A DNA stretch of 61,535 bases from contig JBOZIK010000001.1 of the NCBI GenBank assembly GCA_051453625.1, positions 84,003,794 through 84,065,328 of the forward strand, written 5' to 3'. The notes under the pieces are model-generated. The model did no database searches and had not been told where the DNA came from. It worked only from the letters and a program-made list of their open reading frames with translations. Positions within the stretch are counted from its first letter, which is position 1; the number at the start of each line of letters is the position of its first letter. The translations under genes and the position numbers were made by a program. Source of the stretch: Welwitschia mirabilis (Eukaryota; Gnetophyta; Gnetopsida; Welwitschiales). Positions 37,321-50,701 of the stretch are shown here, piece after piece.

Positions 37321-38960
37321 TATAACATTTAAAGTGATGAGCCCCTTAAAGAATTTTTCTTTTTATATGTTTTTTACTAATTAAATTTTCCACTATTAAT
37401 TTATAATAACCTTGTAAGATTATTATTTAACCGAGATTTATAATTTCTACTTGCTACATTTTATAATTTATAATTATTCTATTTTGCATTAACTAGTTCA
37501 TGCCCAAAACAATGTTATACTTTTATAAGTCAATAACAATTACTTATATCTAAAAATATGCCCCACTTATAGATAGAGTAAAAATTTTAACCTATTAATT
37601 AAACATGGACATGGACACATTTGCTACATCTATGCATTCCTTAATTAGATTACAACATAAATTTTCTGTTTTAATAATCCTAGGAGATATAAAGCAATGA
37701 GTTGCTTTATAATTAAATAAAATAATTGTTTCTTTATTATTAACTAAATCCTTACCTTTTAGGACAAGGATCTGAGATTACACTCCTTCATTTTCTACTG
37801 CTTCTTTAAGTTATTCTATTATTTCAAGAATGCTTTTTAATCTTTTAGATTTTCTACTTTCTATGTGAGGGGCTCTTTCTTTCCATTACATAATAGATGT
37901 TCTTTTATTTTATGACTTTTGTTACATTAGAAGCATCTATCACAACTATTGTACTAGTTTTAATACTGATAATGACTAGGAATTTATTGGAAATTAGATC
38001 TTTATGATTAACTATTTTCATAGCTTTAACTAAAAACATTCTAGTTTCTTTTGAATAGATCCTGCTTATGTTGATTTAAATTACTATCTCAGCTATAACT
38101 ACTACTAATATTATTTTTTGCTAAAGTGTCAATTCTTATTTTAATAAAACATTTATGATTTATTTTCCTTAATGATATGTCTTTGTAGAGGAAATTTATT
38201 CTTATTTTCTTATTGTCTCTTCTAGTTTTACTCAGTTGTCTTTATCTTTTCTACATCCTTTGCTACATTTTTAAGTTAAAACATGGAAACTGTAGTACTA
38301 ATAAAAGGAATAAAACTATCAATAAAGAGATTTTCTTTAGATTCTTCATCTGCATATATACATGATACATATCTTAACTAGTCTATAAATTTACATCATG
38401 AGATGCTATGGTTACACTATGGGCTTATCTTAAATTGTAGAATTTTGTAATCTTTTGGTTAATATAGAACTTAATGGTATATATCTCTTTAAATATGTGC
38501 TTAAATTCCCTCCATAAAATTTCTATATCCCTTAACCTATTCATTTACATTTTCCACCATATGTTAGCTTCTCTTTGTAGCATATAAATAGTTAAAAAAT
38601 ACTTTTCATATTCATCACATCCTAAGGTATCTATAACCTTTTCAATACCAATCAACTATGCTTCTAGTTTAGAAGGATTTAAAACTCTTACAAACTTTGT
38701 TAATTTAGCTTAATAAAAATTTGAATTAATTTCCTCATACTTACTTTCTTAATTTGATTGATACTATTATTTACTTATGGACTTTGACCTTGATTTATTA
38801 TTTGTAATAGGAATTACATGAATGTATTTATTAATGCTTCTGATTTAAGGTTGAGTTAGGATTGATTTCCATCATTAGGTAGTTGAATCTCTTGTGAATT
38901 CTCTTGATGTTAATTACTTGATGCAATTGACCTAGCCTTAACATTGAATTAATAATAATA
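37321..38960 (-). pseudogene. Gag and protease, region A
   Basis: The protease active-site segment near 37684-37730 reads ILFNYKATHCFISPRI, where the family form has FDSGATHSFIS. The catalytic Asp and the following Ser-Gly are lost. Upstream on the minus strand, 37900-37960 holds a decayed zinc knuckle, and 38560-38760 aligns with the readable gag frame of region B at 45753-45944. Gag would have built virus-like particles. No intact frame remains. Confidence 0.7.
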
Positions 38961-39929
38961 AGATATCTAAAAGAAATAGAAATTTTTATGAAATTACATT
39001 TAGAGATAGAATAAAAATTATTAAAGGTTAAACTTAGAAATATTTTTTATGATCTTAGAGAGGACATGGTTACCATTATAAGGTAATTGATTCTAATTTA
39101 TAACTTAAAGTAAATAATCAAGTTTATTCCCTTTTTTTGTTTTAAATAGATAAGGTTGTTAGGTTTATAATTTATAAATACGAGATTTTACTTTAAGGTT
39201 ATATAATCATATAATTTGGAATAAATAAATTAGTTAGAGGTCTAATTATTTAAAAGGGTGTCTAATTATAAGGAATTATTTTATGTATTTATATTCTTTA
39301 AAAATGTTAAGATATTTAAGGAATCATATATGTAATTATCCTAAATTTTTAAGATAATTTTAATTCTCCTGCATGATTATTATCTATGACTCTAAGGTAA
39401 TAAAGTCTTTAATAACTTGAATTTATCATTCTTTTAGGTTTGTTTAGGAATTTATGATTATGATAACTATGATTAACATAATGATCATCTAAGAACTGGG
39501 ATTATAATCAACCTTATGAATAATTTGGTACTATCCAAAATATAATCAACTTCTAGGATTATTAAGGTTTTAAGATTATCATTACTATAATCTTTATAAT
39601 TATTAAGATTAATACAAATATAATTTAGTATATATCTAATACGTAAGAAAATTATAGCTATAATGAAATTCATGACTATTAGGAGAAATGATTAGATTCA
39701 TGCTTATCTAGGAGTTAGAGTTATCATGAAATCTATTATTATTAAGGATATAAGTGATATTACTCATGGTTTAAGATTATTAGGAACATAGTTAAACTTA
39801 TAGATATTAGGAATTAATGTTATTATGGTTACAACTAACCTTATAATTACTAAGGAGAAAGGTTATTAAATATATAATTCTTATAAATTTATAACTACTT
39901 AACATAGGTATTTATTTAAGTTAACCTAG
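38961..39929 (-). other. Gypsy leader between primer site and gag, region A
   Basis: About 1 kb without gag motifs. It holds a 62-codon frame at 39485-39673 whose translation resembles that of 46666-46869 in region B (shared features: NNYK, a TLIILEVD-type segment, ILDS). The likeness is expected from common descent of the two copies and does not by itself show translation. Confidence 0.5.
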
Positions 39930-39942
39930 AACTCTAATACCA
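39930..39942 (-). promoter_or_regulatory. Primer-binding site, region A
   Basis: The minus strand reads TGGTATTAGAGTT, one or two C-to-T changes away from TGGTATCAGAGC, the complement of the 3' end of plant initiator-methionine tRNA. It lies three bases inside the LTR end at 39946, so it fixes the LTR border and the element's orientation. Confidence 0.8.
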
Positions 39943-39945
39943 ATT

Positions 39946-42185
39946 TGTGACATCCTATCTTGTCTCACCCTAAATAAGTACATTTTTTTTATTTTTTTTC
40001 TTTCTTTATTTTTTAATATTATTACACAATGGAACCTATGATCAAATTTTATTAATTTCTTTATTAGCATTTTTTAATATCTTGAGAAAAACAAATGATA
40101 TTATTATTATATATTTATTTATAATTAATTCCTAGGTTATTTTGGTTTACAAACAATAGTGATGTTATAAGTTTATGTCCTCTATTTATTCCTAGTTTTT
40201 TTTCACATATAAAGATATATTGTAAATATTTGAGGAGATGTAAACTTATTATAAACATACATGGATAAATTTAAGAATAATACATAACCAATATAATAAT
40301 AGGTTGCAACATCCATTCACGGCATTCCAACTTGATATTTGATAACCCTATGGACATGAGTTGATTTTACTTCAAGTTTTAAACTATACAAACATGGTCA
40401 AGTGCAACTTACACTTCACCTTGATATCCTTCTAGTGTAGGTAGCAGATGGTACTTGAGATGAATGTATACTTACAAATAACTCTAGCTTCCTTGACACG
40501 TCTATGGAAAATGCAATATAATCCATTAATGATAACGACTTGAGATATTAAATCTAAATAAGTTTGTACATCAGTGGGGTAAAATACTAGTGATCAAATA
40601 CACTTCCTTAAGTTATTCTTTAAAATAAAAAATCTGCAATGCAACTGAGCTCAGTGATGAAATCCAAGTATGGGGATTTAGAACTATCTTGATTTAGTCC
40701 CATTTGATGAATACATCACACAAATGCATGCATATAATTTTAACTAATATAGATATTTAATGGATTATTTACGTAGCTATAACAATTCTAATCATCATTA
40801 TGTTTATTTTATAGAAATAATTATAAAAGAGAAAATACACATTCTAGAATGTCTCCATCTTCAAACTTACAATCATGATAATCTAAATAAATGAAATCTT
40901 CTTTTTCTTTTTGTCTAAATAAAGAAAATATTATTTTTTTCTTTCACTAATAACAAAAATATATAAAATGCATCAAATCACATCATGATAAGAAACTTAA
41001 AGAAACTAATCCATACTTGAATCTATGCCAATCATAGAAGAATTCTTTCATGCTCATATGACAATCTCCATCATGTAAGAAAGATAAACAAAAGAAGTAT
41101 AGTTTAAGAATAGTTATTAAGAAATAAAAATTTATCTAACATATCATATGGCTATATTCTAATTTAAAAAACTAAGTGCTAAATCAAAGACTATTTATAT
41201 TACTTAAACTACTAAGGTAAAAATACTCACAAGAATACACATTCAAAGTAAGATAAAGGAAAAAGGTAAAAAAAGCATTTCCATAAATAAAATATTATTT
41301 TTAATTAATTTAACTTAAGGATATTGATAGAAACATATCTTATATACTCAAATCCCCTATAAAATTTTACATAATAATTTTTTATAATTTAAAACATTAA
41401 TTACAATATTTTTGGGCTTTAAGAAGACATCATAATTAAAAATTACTAATTAATTAATTATCAATAAAAATAAATTATAGTGGTTTTTCATAAACTAAAC
41501 TCATAATATAATCCTTAGAACCTAACATAAACTATCTTGAACTTCTAAAAATATTATTTCTAAGATTATAATTTATGGTTAAAAATTCTTAAATTTTCTG
41601 AAATAATAGTCCTATTACACTACACTAAAATGTTAATAACTTTTAAAATACTTTGCATCTATAAATATTTTAAGATGGTATAAAAATCATATTCAATTCC
41701 TTATAACCTAAGATGATAATGTATTTCAATAAATATTTTTTAAAAAATTATTACCCATCAGAAAAATTACTAGTTTTACATTTTCATATTTATAACATAA
41801 TGCTAGACTTACCATTAAAAAAATTTACTAATTTATACTTACTAATTAATAAGTTATGATGTTTTAATTCTATGTCTTTATTTTGGAAATTTAACTTTTT
41901 CTAGAGAAAATACAGTAAGGGTTTGACAACTAATTATATAATAATCTGAATTACTAAAATAATGAATACAATAGAAAAACTCATTATTTATAGTATAACT
42001 TTATTAAATACTACTAATGCAAATCAATTTAGGAAGGAAAATCAAATTAGTTTACAAAAGCACTTACATTGAGCCTTAAAATTATTATGAAGAAGTACTA
42101 ACTTGAAAAAGATTTTTTTTTTTTTTTGAGGATCAGACTTTGCCCTTAATAAGATAGACTTAATACATAATAAATGAAAAAAATA
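39946..42185 (-). mobile_element. Ty3/gypsy long terminal repeat 2 (middle LTR), cut by gap
   Basis: The plus view begins TGTGACATCCTATCTTGTCTC, matching 25427 and 47146. It aligns along its length with both other LTRs until the N gap, at a point equivalent to about 49390 in LTR 3. About 1.3 kb of its U3 side should therefore lie in the gap. It would be the 5' LTR of region A and, if the array is continuous, also the 3' LTR of region B. Confidence 0.8.
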
Positions 42186-42285
42186 NNNNNNNNNNNNNNN
42201 NNNNNNNNNNNNNNNNNNNNNNNNNNNNNNNNNNNNNNNNNNNNNNNNNNNNNNNNNNNNNNNNNNNNNNNNNNNNNNNNNNNNN
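42186..42285. other. Assembly gap of 100 N inside the array
   Basis: A placeholder gap of unknown size. LTR 2 enters from the left and region B integrase leaves on the right. By comparison with the other copies about 2 kb of sequence is missing. Confidence 0.95.
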
Positions 42286-42870
42286 CCATGACATAGGTGC
42301 CTTACACTTTCTACAATATAGGGCTTTAAATAAAGCAATTTGAATTGAACTTTGATAACTGTTGTTATATGTAAATTCTACCAATGGTAGGTACTCTTTC
42401 CAACTCTTGATATTATCTAGAATACATACTTTGAGAAGATATTCTAAAATTTAATTAACTCTTTTTATCTAATCATCTATTTGAGGATGAAATGCACTGC
42501 ACATATTTAACTTGTTTCCTAAACCCATTTATAATTCTTGCCAAAACGTATAAGTAAATTTTGAATCCCCATCAAAGATAATTATTAAAGACATACCATG
42601 TAATAAAAAAACATTTTGAATATATATTTTAACTATATTCTTGGCATCATAAGTAGATTTTACTAGAATAAAATGTGCTGACCTAGTTACTCTATCAATT
42701 ATTATCATAATAGAGTCATTACTTCTTTGAGTTTTTGAAAATCCTATAATAAAGTTCATGAAAATCACATCCTATTTATATTTTAGAACATCATAAGGAT
42801 TAAGTAATCCTACTAGATTTCTATATTATTCTTTAACTTATTAATAATTAAGGCATCTTAACATATTCTA
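42286..42870 (-). pseudogene. Integrase, region B
   Basis: An open stretch at 42529-42768 includes MNFIIGFSKTQRSNDSIMII, IDRVTRSAHFI, and then a LHGMSLIIIFDGDSKFT stretch. These are the integrase core segments whose family forms are MDFI.GLPK..G.DSI.VIVDRLTKSAHF and SDRD..FTS.FW, with the first two catalytic acidic residues readable. Left of it, VEFTYNNSYQSSIQIA and F.ALYCRKCKAP follow up to the gap. The enzyme would join retrotransposon cDNA to chromosomal DNA. The catalytic Glu region is not clearly readable. Confidence 0.8.
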
Positions 42871-43249
42871 CTATATCTTTTTTCATCCTTGGCTACTAGA
42901 ATTTTGGTTTCATGTTTTAATAGATTCTAGTCCCTCTAGGATAATCTACTATATATGGACTATGAAATTTAAACATTAGCTTATGTCTAATTCCATCTAA
43001 TACCATCTAAATTAATACTAAAATTCTCTAAATATATTCAATTTTATAATTGATCATTTAGTTTTTGATAATTCTCATCCTTTTTTCATACCTCTAACAT
43101 ATAGTAAGAATTTGACTTTAAATTTCTATGGTTACTTTAAAATAGCCTTGTATAGTAATAGTATCTATAATCTTATTTCCCTTTCTTTTATGGTATAAAA
43201 TATCTATATCAAAATTACATAAAAACTCCATCCATCTTTTTTGCCTAAG

Positions 43250-44640
43250 GTTTAAGTTTGATTAAGTAAAAATGTATTGTAAACTCTTATGATTTATCTA
43301 AACTTAAAACTTTACACCATAAGATAATGCTTTCACAATTTTAAAGCAAAAATTATTATAGCTAATTCAAGATCATAAATAGGATAATTTATCTCATACA
43401 TTTTAAGTTATCTTAATTGATAAACTATTACTTTTTAATCTTATCCAAGTACTACTTCAAGATCTACTTCAAATGCATTAGTATAAACTAAAAAGGTCTT
43501 TGATCCATCTAGCATTGCTAAAACTAAAGCACTAATTAATCATTCTTTAAGATGATTAAATAACTTTTGATATTTATTAATCCATTGGAAGTCTTTTATT
43601 TTTATTTAAAAGGCTTATTAATAAAGAATCTGTCTTAGACAAGTTGAAGATGAATCGATGATAGTACTTGGAAAGACTAAGAAAGCTTCTAACCTCAATA
43701 CTATTTATAGATATTGACCATTTCATAATTGCTATAACTTTATCTTGGTCCACTGATATACCTTCCTTGGATATTACATGACCTAGAAATTGAATGGACT
43801 CCTTCTAAAACTATCATCTTTTCATGGTGGCATATAATTGGTAATTTTATAAAGTTTGTAATATTATTCTCAAATATTTCTCATGCTCTTTATAAGTTTT
43901 GAAATAAATGAGGATATCATCAATAAACACTATTACAAAGAAATCAATATGTAGTTAAAAGATGTAATTCATAATACTCATAAATACTTTAGGGGCATTA
44001 GTTAAACCAAAAGGCATAATAGTAAACTTATAATACCCATAGCAGACTTTAAATGTTGTTTAATAAATGTCTTCTTTCTTAATCTGAGCTTGATGATATC
44101 TATATTTTAGATCAACTTTTGAGAACATCTTAGCTTTCTTAATTTGATTAAAAAGGTCATCTATTCTTGGTAGTAGATACTTCTTCTTATTGATAACCTT
44201 ATTTAGCTATCTATAATCATAACATAGTCTTAGTATTGCATTCTTCTTCTTTATAAATAATATAGGTTCTCTTTATGATGATACACTAGGATGAATGAAG
44301 CCTTTTCATAAGAGTTCTTCAAGCTAATTTTTTAATTCTTTCATTTCCATAGGAGACATTCTATATTATGCCTTAAAAATTGGTTGGACTCCTAGGATTA
44401 ATTCAATGAAAAACTCAACTTTACGAACTGGTGGCATTCTTGGTAATTTTGTTGTAAACACATCAAGGTATTCTTACACTATTGGTACATTCTTTACTAA
44501 AGTTTCTCTTTCTTTTAATCTACTTGATTTTAGGTATAGCATATAAACTAGTGATCCCCTCTTAATTTCTTTTTTATATGATTTACATTAATTAAATTCT
44601 CCACTACTAATTTGTACTAGCCTTGAACCATTAGTCTTTA
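43250..44640 (-). pseudogene. Reverse transcriptase and RNase H, region B
   Basis: The catalytic box reads VIVFIDDILIYFKTYKEHEK at about 43885-43945, with both aspartates present. RNase H follows at 43300-43480 (a YPIYDLELA-type segment) without the insertion seen in region A. Together they would have made double-stranded cDNA and removed the RNA template. Several frameshifts occur between these landmarks. Confidence 0.75.
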
Positions 44641-46150
44641 AATATGATTTATCATTTTTACTTAATGCTTTTTACAAGTTATAGCTCCTCTATTCTACAT
44701 TAATTAATTCATACCCAAAACAATATCATATTTTATTAAGTTAATAACAATTGGTTGTATCTGAAAATATTCTTGCCTTATAGATAAAGTATAGTTTTAA
44801 ACTTACTAATTAACTTTGAACATGGAACTATTTTCTAACTCTATACATTCCTCAATCTGAGCACAACATAATTTTTCTCTTACAATAATTCTAGAAAATA
44901 TATAATAATGTATTACTCTATAGTAAACTAAAATAATTACTTCTTTATTATTAAGTAAAGCCTTACCTTCCATAATAGAGCTCTAAAATTACACCTCTTA
45001 ATTATCTCCTGCTACTTAAACTCATCCAATTGAGTTGAGGAACACTGATCCTTGACAATTTTCTAGTTATTGTTTGGAAAGGTCTCTATTATGTAATGGT
45101 TATTCTTTTACATTATGGTTTTCTTTATAATAGTAGCATTGATATCCATTATAATAGTACTAGTACTGATACTGACTAGGAGTTTGTTGGACATTAGATC
45201 TCTAAGGTTGATTACTTTCATAGCCTTGACTATGAATATTCTAGTTTCTTTTGAATGGAGTATGCTTTGGTTTACTAAAATTCCTACTTTTTCTATTACT
45301 ACTACTGACATTATTTTTACTAAAGTATTAATTATTATTTTAATAAGACATTTGTAATCAATTTTCCATAAGAATATGTCTCCCTGGAGGAATTCTTTTT
45401 TAGTTCCTTGCTATATTTTCTAGTCTTGTTTTGTTATCTCTACCTTTTCTATAGCCTTTGCGAGACTCTTAGGTTGAAACATGGATACTTCAATAGCAAC
45501 AAAAGGAATAATACTATCAATAAAGAGATTTACTTTAGCTTATTTATCTAGATGCATATATAACACATATCTTAACAATTCTACAAATTTGCACTCATGA
45601 GATGTTATGATCACATTATGGGATTATCTTAGATTGTATAATTTTATAATATTTTAGTGAATATAGAACTTGATGATGTACCTCTCCGTAAATATATGTT
45701 TAAATTTCATCCATGAAAGTTCTAGATCTCCTAACCTAGTTATTTATGTTTTTCACCATAGATTAGTTTCTCCTTGTAACATATAAATAGCTAAAGAAGC
45801 CTTTTCATATTTATCACATTCTAAGGAATCTATAACCTTTTCAAAATCACTCAACCATGCTTCTACTTTAGAAGATTCTAAACCTCCTAAAAACTCTTTT
45901 AGATTTAGCTTAATAAAATTTTGAATTAATTTCCTCATACCCACTTCCTTAGGTTGATTGATACCCTTGTTTACTTATGAGTTTTGAACTTTATTTACTA
46001 TTTATAATAAGAACTACATGAAGATATTCATAAATTCTTTTGAACTAAGGCTTAATGAGGGTTTATTTTCATTAATTAGATTGATAACTCTCTTATGAAT
46101 TCTCTTGATGTTGAGTACTTAGTGCAACTGAACTGACTTTAAGGTTTAAC
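44641..46150 (-). pseudogene. Gag and protease, region B
   Basis: A gag frame at 45753-45944 contains LKEFLGGLESSKVEAWLSDF, EKVIDSLECDKYEKA and YMLQGETNLW. These correspond to the retrotransposon gag family pattern P.FTGG..P..AE.WL...E...... EK...A...L.G.A..WW. It stops where the second Trp is expected. A decayed zinc knuckle lies near 45105-45150 (C.CYYKENHNVKE), and the protease site near 44895-44945 has lost its DSGA motif. Confidence 0.8.
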
Positions 46151-47130
46151 TGGCTATGATGAGGCATCTAAAAGAAGAGGAAATTTTTATGAGATTACAT
46201 TTGAAAATAGGATAAATATTATTAAAGGTTAAACTTAGAAATATTTTTATAATCTTAAAAGGGATATGATTAATATTATGAGGTGATACATTCTCATTTA
46301 TTACTTAATGTATATAATTAAGTTTATTCTCTTTCTTTATTTTTAATAGATAAGATTTCTAAATTATGAATATGATTTTTCACTTTAAAGTTATGTGGCC
46401 ATGTAAATTAGGATGAATAACTTAGTTGGAAATTTAATTATTTATAATGACATATAATTATAAGGAATTATTTTATGTACTTGTATTTCTTGTAAAGATT
46501 AATCTCTTTAAGGATTCATATAAGGTTATTATTCTAAATTATTAAGATAATTGTAATCCTTTTGAGTGATTACTATCTATAGCTATAAGGTAATAGAGTT
46601 TTTAATGACTTGAATTCATTATCCTTCTTAGTTTGTTTAAATATTTTGAATTATCATAAATATTACTAGCATAATAATAATCTAGATGTTGGGATCATTA
46701 ACTTTATAAATACTTTAGAACTATCCAAAATAAAATCAACTTCTAAAATTATTAAGCTTCTAAGGTTTTTATTAATATACTCTTTATAATTATTGGGATT
46801 AACAAGAACATAATTTAGTATATATTTGTGAAGTAAAAAAATTATAAGTATAATTAAATTTATAACCATTCAGAGATAAGATTAAATTCATGCTTATCTA
46901 AGAGTTATATTTATCTTAGAATCTAGTATTATCAAAGATATAATTGATTTTACTCATGGTTTAAGATTATTGGGGACATAACTAACTTTATAGCTATTAG
47001 GAGTTAAGGCTATTATGGTTACAACTAACTTTATGATTATTAAAGAGAAATGATATTAAAGATGTAATTGCATTTATATTATTATAAATATATAAGTGCT
47101 TAACATAAGTATTAGTTGTGTTAACCTAAA
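46151..47130 (-). other. Gypsy leader between primer site and gag, region B
   Basis: This is the counterpart of 38961-39929. It includes a 67-codon frame at 46666-46869 similar to that in region A. I see no known motif. Confidence 0.5.
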
Positions 47131-47142
47131 GCTCTAATATCA
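47131..47142 (-). promoter_or_regulatory. Primer-binding site, region B
   Basis: The minus strand reads TGATATTAGAGC, the initiator-methionine tRNA site TGGTATCAGAGC with two transitions. It lies next to the LTR border at 47146, as in region A. Confidence 0.8.
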
Positions 47143-47145
47143 TTT

Positions 47146-50100
47146 TGTGACACCCTATCTTTTCTTCCTAATTACATTATTTTTCCCCTTTTCTCTTCCT
47201 TTATTCTTTAATATTATTAGCTAATAGATATAGTTGAAGCTAGGATCAAATTTTACTTATTCCTTTGTTAAAATTTTTTATATTTAAAAAAATAAATTAC
47301 ATTATGTTGAATATTTATCTAAATTAATTCCTAGATTATTTTTGTTTATAAATAATAGTGATGTTATAAGTTTATATCCTCCATTTATTTCTTGTTTTTT
47401 GTCACAGTGAAATATATCTTGTAAATAGTTAAGGATACATAAAGTTATTATAAACATATATGAATAAGTATAAAGATAATAACTAATCAATATAATAGAA
47501 GGCTACAACTCCCATTAATAGCGTTTCAACTCAATATCTAACCATCCTCTAGATATGAGTTTATTCTACTTTAGGTTTTAAACTATATAAATATGGTAAG
47601 GCTCAACTTTATAGGCCTATACTTCACCTTGATATACATCTAATATAGGTAAAAGATGGTACGTGAGGTGGATGCATGCTTATAAATGATCCTCACTTTC
47701 TTAAAACATCTCTATATGATGCAAGATAATCCATTGATGTGAAGGGCTTGAAATATGAAGCCACAGTAAGTTCATACATGGGTAGGATAGGAGAGTAATG
47801 ATCAAATCCACTTTTATAAAGGTAGTATAAAAAATGCAAAGAAACCAACCTTGGTGATGAAATCCAAGTATAAGAATGAACATTTAGGATTATCTTGATT
47901 TAGTCCTGTTTGATGAATACATCATACAAATGCATGCATATAATTATAACTAATGTATATATTTAATGGATTATTTACCTAGTTATAACGATTATAATTA
48001 TCATTAGATTCATTTTATAGAAATTGTTATAAAAAAGAAAACATGCATAATAGAAAATATATATATTCAGGATGACAATAATGAAAAACTAAATAAAGGA
48101 AATATTCTTTTTTTCTATCCAAATAAAGAAAATATTATTTTTCTTTAAATAATAATGAAAATTTTTAAAAGTTATCAAATCACATCTTAATAATATACTT
48201 AAAAAAAACTAAACCATACTGGAGCTATGTCAATCCTTAATAAAATTCTCCCATGCTCACTTGACAATCTTTATGGATTGGTGCGATGAAGGTAAACAAA
48301 AGAAAGTATACCTTAAGCATAATTATTTAGACATAATACTTTATCTGTGACTCACATGGCTATATTATAAGTTAACAAAATTAGTGATAAATTAATAACT
48401 ATTTATGTTATTTAATTAATAAGGTTAAAACTCTTGCAATAATGTACATTCAAAGTAAGATAAAGGGAAAATGTAAAAAAGGTAATTTTCAAATAAAATA
48501 TTATTTTTATGTAATATAATTTAAGGATACTACTATAAACATATCTTAGATATTCAAACTCACTACAAAATTTTATGTGATAATTTTTCTATAATTTAAA
48601 ATATTTATTATAATTTTTTCACTCTAAAGAGACATAAATTATAGTATTTTTTAAAAATATATACATATAATATGATCACTATAAACTCAATTATGATATT
48701 TTTGAATTCTATAAAAATATTATTTCTAATGATTTAAGGTTAAAAATATTAATTTTTCTAAAATTATATCCTATAGCACTATACTAGAATGATCATAACT
48801 TTCAAAATACTTTTACTTATTAAATGATTCAATGTGTTTTGGAATTATTATTTAATTCCCTAAAACTTGAGCTACTCAAGATTTTAGATATCATAACTGT
48901 TACTTAAAGAAATGCAAATTATTTTCTTACCATTTTTAACATTTATTTTCTAATGTATTTCGATAAGTAAATTTTTAAAAATTTACTACATATTAAAAAA
49001 TTACTATTTTTACATTTTCAAAATTATAGCACAATATCAGACCTATCAAAAAAAAATGTTGCTACTTTATACTTACTAATTAATAAGCTATTGTGTTTTT
49101 AACCTATGTATCTATTCTGGAAATTTAACTTTGACTATAAGAAATAGGGTAAAGTATGGAAATAATTTAACTCAATGAATTAATAAATATAATACCTAAA
49201 CTAATTATCTCAAAATATCTTAACTAAACGTAATAATTCAAATCAATGTAGAAAGAAGAATCAAATCAATTCAAAAAAGCCCATCTACTATAATCCTTAG
49301 GATTATTATAAAGGAGTACTAATCTAAAAGATGACGTTTAGAATTTACCCCTAATAAGATGGACTTTATGCATAATGAATTAAAAATACATTATTATATA
49401 TATTAATACAAAATAAAACTACACATCCAAGTATATAGTAAATCTTCAAAGTGGTCACTTAATCATATTTACCCATCCTCAATCACCAAGCATAAAAGAC
49501 CCCTTATATCTTTCCACATCTTGGTTAGAGCTAATAAGATAGAAAATAATTTTATTATATATCATAAATAGTAATATAATGAAATATTACATCATTCTAC
49601 TAAGATATTAAAATAGATAATATAGTTAACATGAGTAAAGAGCTTACTTAAAAAGATTAGTAAGTCCTTGATAATTAAGGCTTGATGAAGTTTCAAGCTC
49701 AAGAGTCCATAGGTTTAAGCTTTCAAGCTCCAAGATCCATAAGAAAGAGAATGAAAGAAGGAGAGAGGAAATAAGGAAATGCACTTACATATAAAAAATG
49801 GAGAGTATATCTCTTTTTACAAGAAAGAAAAGGACCTCTATATAGATTAAAAGGAGGCACATAGCTCAAGATCACAAGATCATATGATTTATCATTAATA
49901 AGTGAGATGAGTAATAAGTGACATTGGAGTATAAAAAGAGATGATATTTATGACTTATGTACCTAACTAGGGTGAGTAATCATTTTTCTTTAATTACTAA
50001 GATTAGTTACATGCACTCTTTCCTCATGTTATCTCCTTCTTGATCCTTTATAGATTCATAAGTAAGTTTAATTCATCTAAGAGATGTACCAAAAGAATAA

Positions 50101-50701
50101 ATGCATGAATCTCGAAATTATCATGTGACATAATAGAACAAATTCTTCAAATGCAATGAAAAACAAAAATAGGCTATGAATTAAGTGCTCTTATACATCT
50201 CAAGAAGATAAAAGTCATAGTAGAGTAAATCTACTCATTTACCACTCTTAGTTCTAGGTAAGAGTGTATGTACTTATTTAAATGCTCATTTATTTTATAA
50301 TACATAAAATCTATCAAACATATAACATAAGGAAGAAAATTTCTACTGATAATATAGTATACTTATTACATTTACCAAGAATTTTAATGAGTAAATAAGA
50401 TGTAAACATAAATTATTATGTACTCTTAAAATTTTAAATTTATTAGTTCTACCATATGATTTTAATTCCTTATGTATTGGATTTATCTAATTCTAAACAT
50501 TTGGATAGTGTTTTATATAAAAATATTCTAAATAATTATTATCATTTTCATGATGAATTATGAAAATTATACACTAAGATTAATATAAAATGTGGTTTTA
50601 TTTTAATAAGGCTTTTAACAAATAGTAATTTATCACCTAATTAAAAGCTTATTAAGCTTAATATCCAAGTAAATAAGGTTTACAAAATATGGAATATGAC
50701 A
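47146..50701 (-). mobile_element. Ty3/gypsy long terminal repeat 3 (5' LTR), complete
   Basis: The minus view starts TGTCATATTCCATATTTTG at 50701 and ends GGGTGTCACA at 47146, about 3.56 kb. It matches LTR 1 and LTR 2 throughout. LTRs this long are typical of the Tekay/Del chromoviruses among plant Ty3/gypsy elements. Small open frames inside it (for example 47302-47490) have no recognisable content and I regard them as chance. Confidence 0.85.
49836..49847 (-). promoter_or_regulatory. Likely LTR promoter TATA box
   Basis: The minus strand reads AATCTATATAGAGGTCC, a plant-like TATA box, followed by a pyrimidine-rich leader. It lies about 2.7 kb before the LTR end, which would give a very long R-U5. 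The equivalent position in LTR 1 (33359-33372) is still AT-rich but eroded. Confidence 0.5.

Larger units (their letters stand above)
34085..39945 (-). mobile_element. Internal region A of the Ty3/gypsy chromovirus array
   Basis: The region reads on the minus strand from the primer-binding site at 39930-39942 to the polypurine tract at 34085. It contains a leader of about 1 kb, then gag, protease, reverse transcriptase, RNase H, integrase and a C-terminal chromodomain-like segment. The whole block aligns with region B (42286-47145) in the same order. A repeat fragment and a 100-N gap interrupt the RNase H (35851-36252). The long LTRs, the Met-type primer site and the chromodomain-like end suit the Tekay/Del chromovirus lineage. 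That assignment is by layout, not by phylogeny. Confidence 0.85.
42286..47145 (-). mobile_element. Internal region B of the Ty3/gypsy chromovirus array
   Basis: This is a second copy of the internal region, in the same order and orientation as region A and starting at the integrase C-terminus. The chromodomain part, corresponding to 34085-34730 of region A, is missing in the gap. It is better preserved than A: the FIDDIL box, an 80-residue integrase frame and a 63-residue gag frame are still open. Stops and shifts elsewhere make it inactive. Confidence 0.85.

Noticed and set aside
42042-42384. Minus-strand frames crossing the 42186 gap
   Set aside because: They join LTR and integrase sequence through Ns. 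Only the integrase part (right of 42286) is meaningful.
45115-45357. An 80-codon plus-strand hydrophobic frame
   Set aside because: It is antisense to the gag zinc-knuckle region of region B. The hydrophobic look comes from the reverse of Asn/Lys-rich codons.
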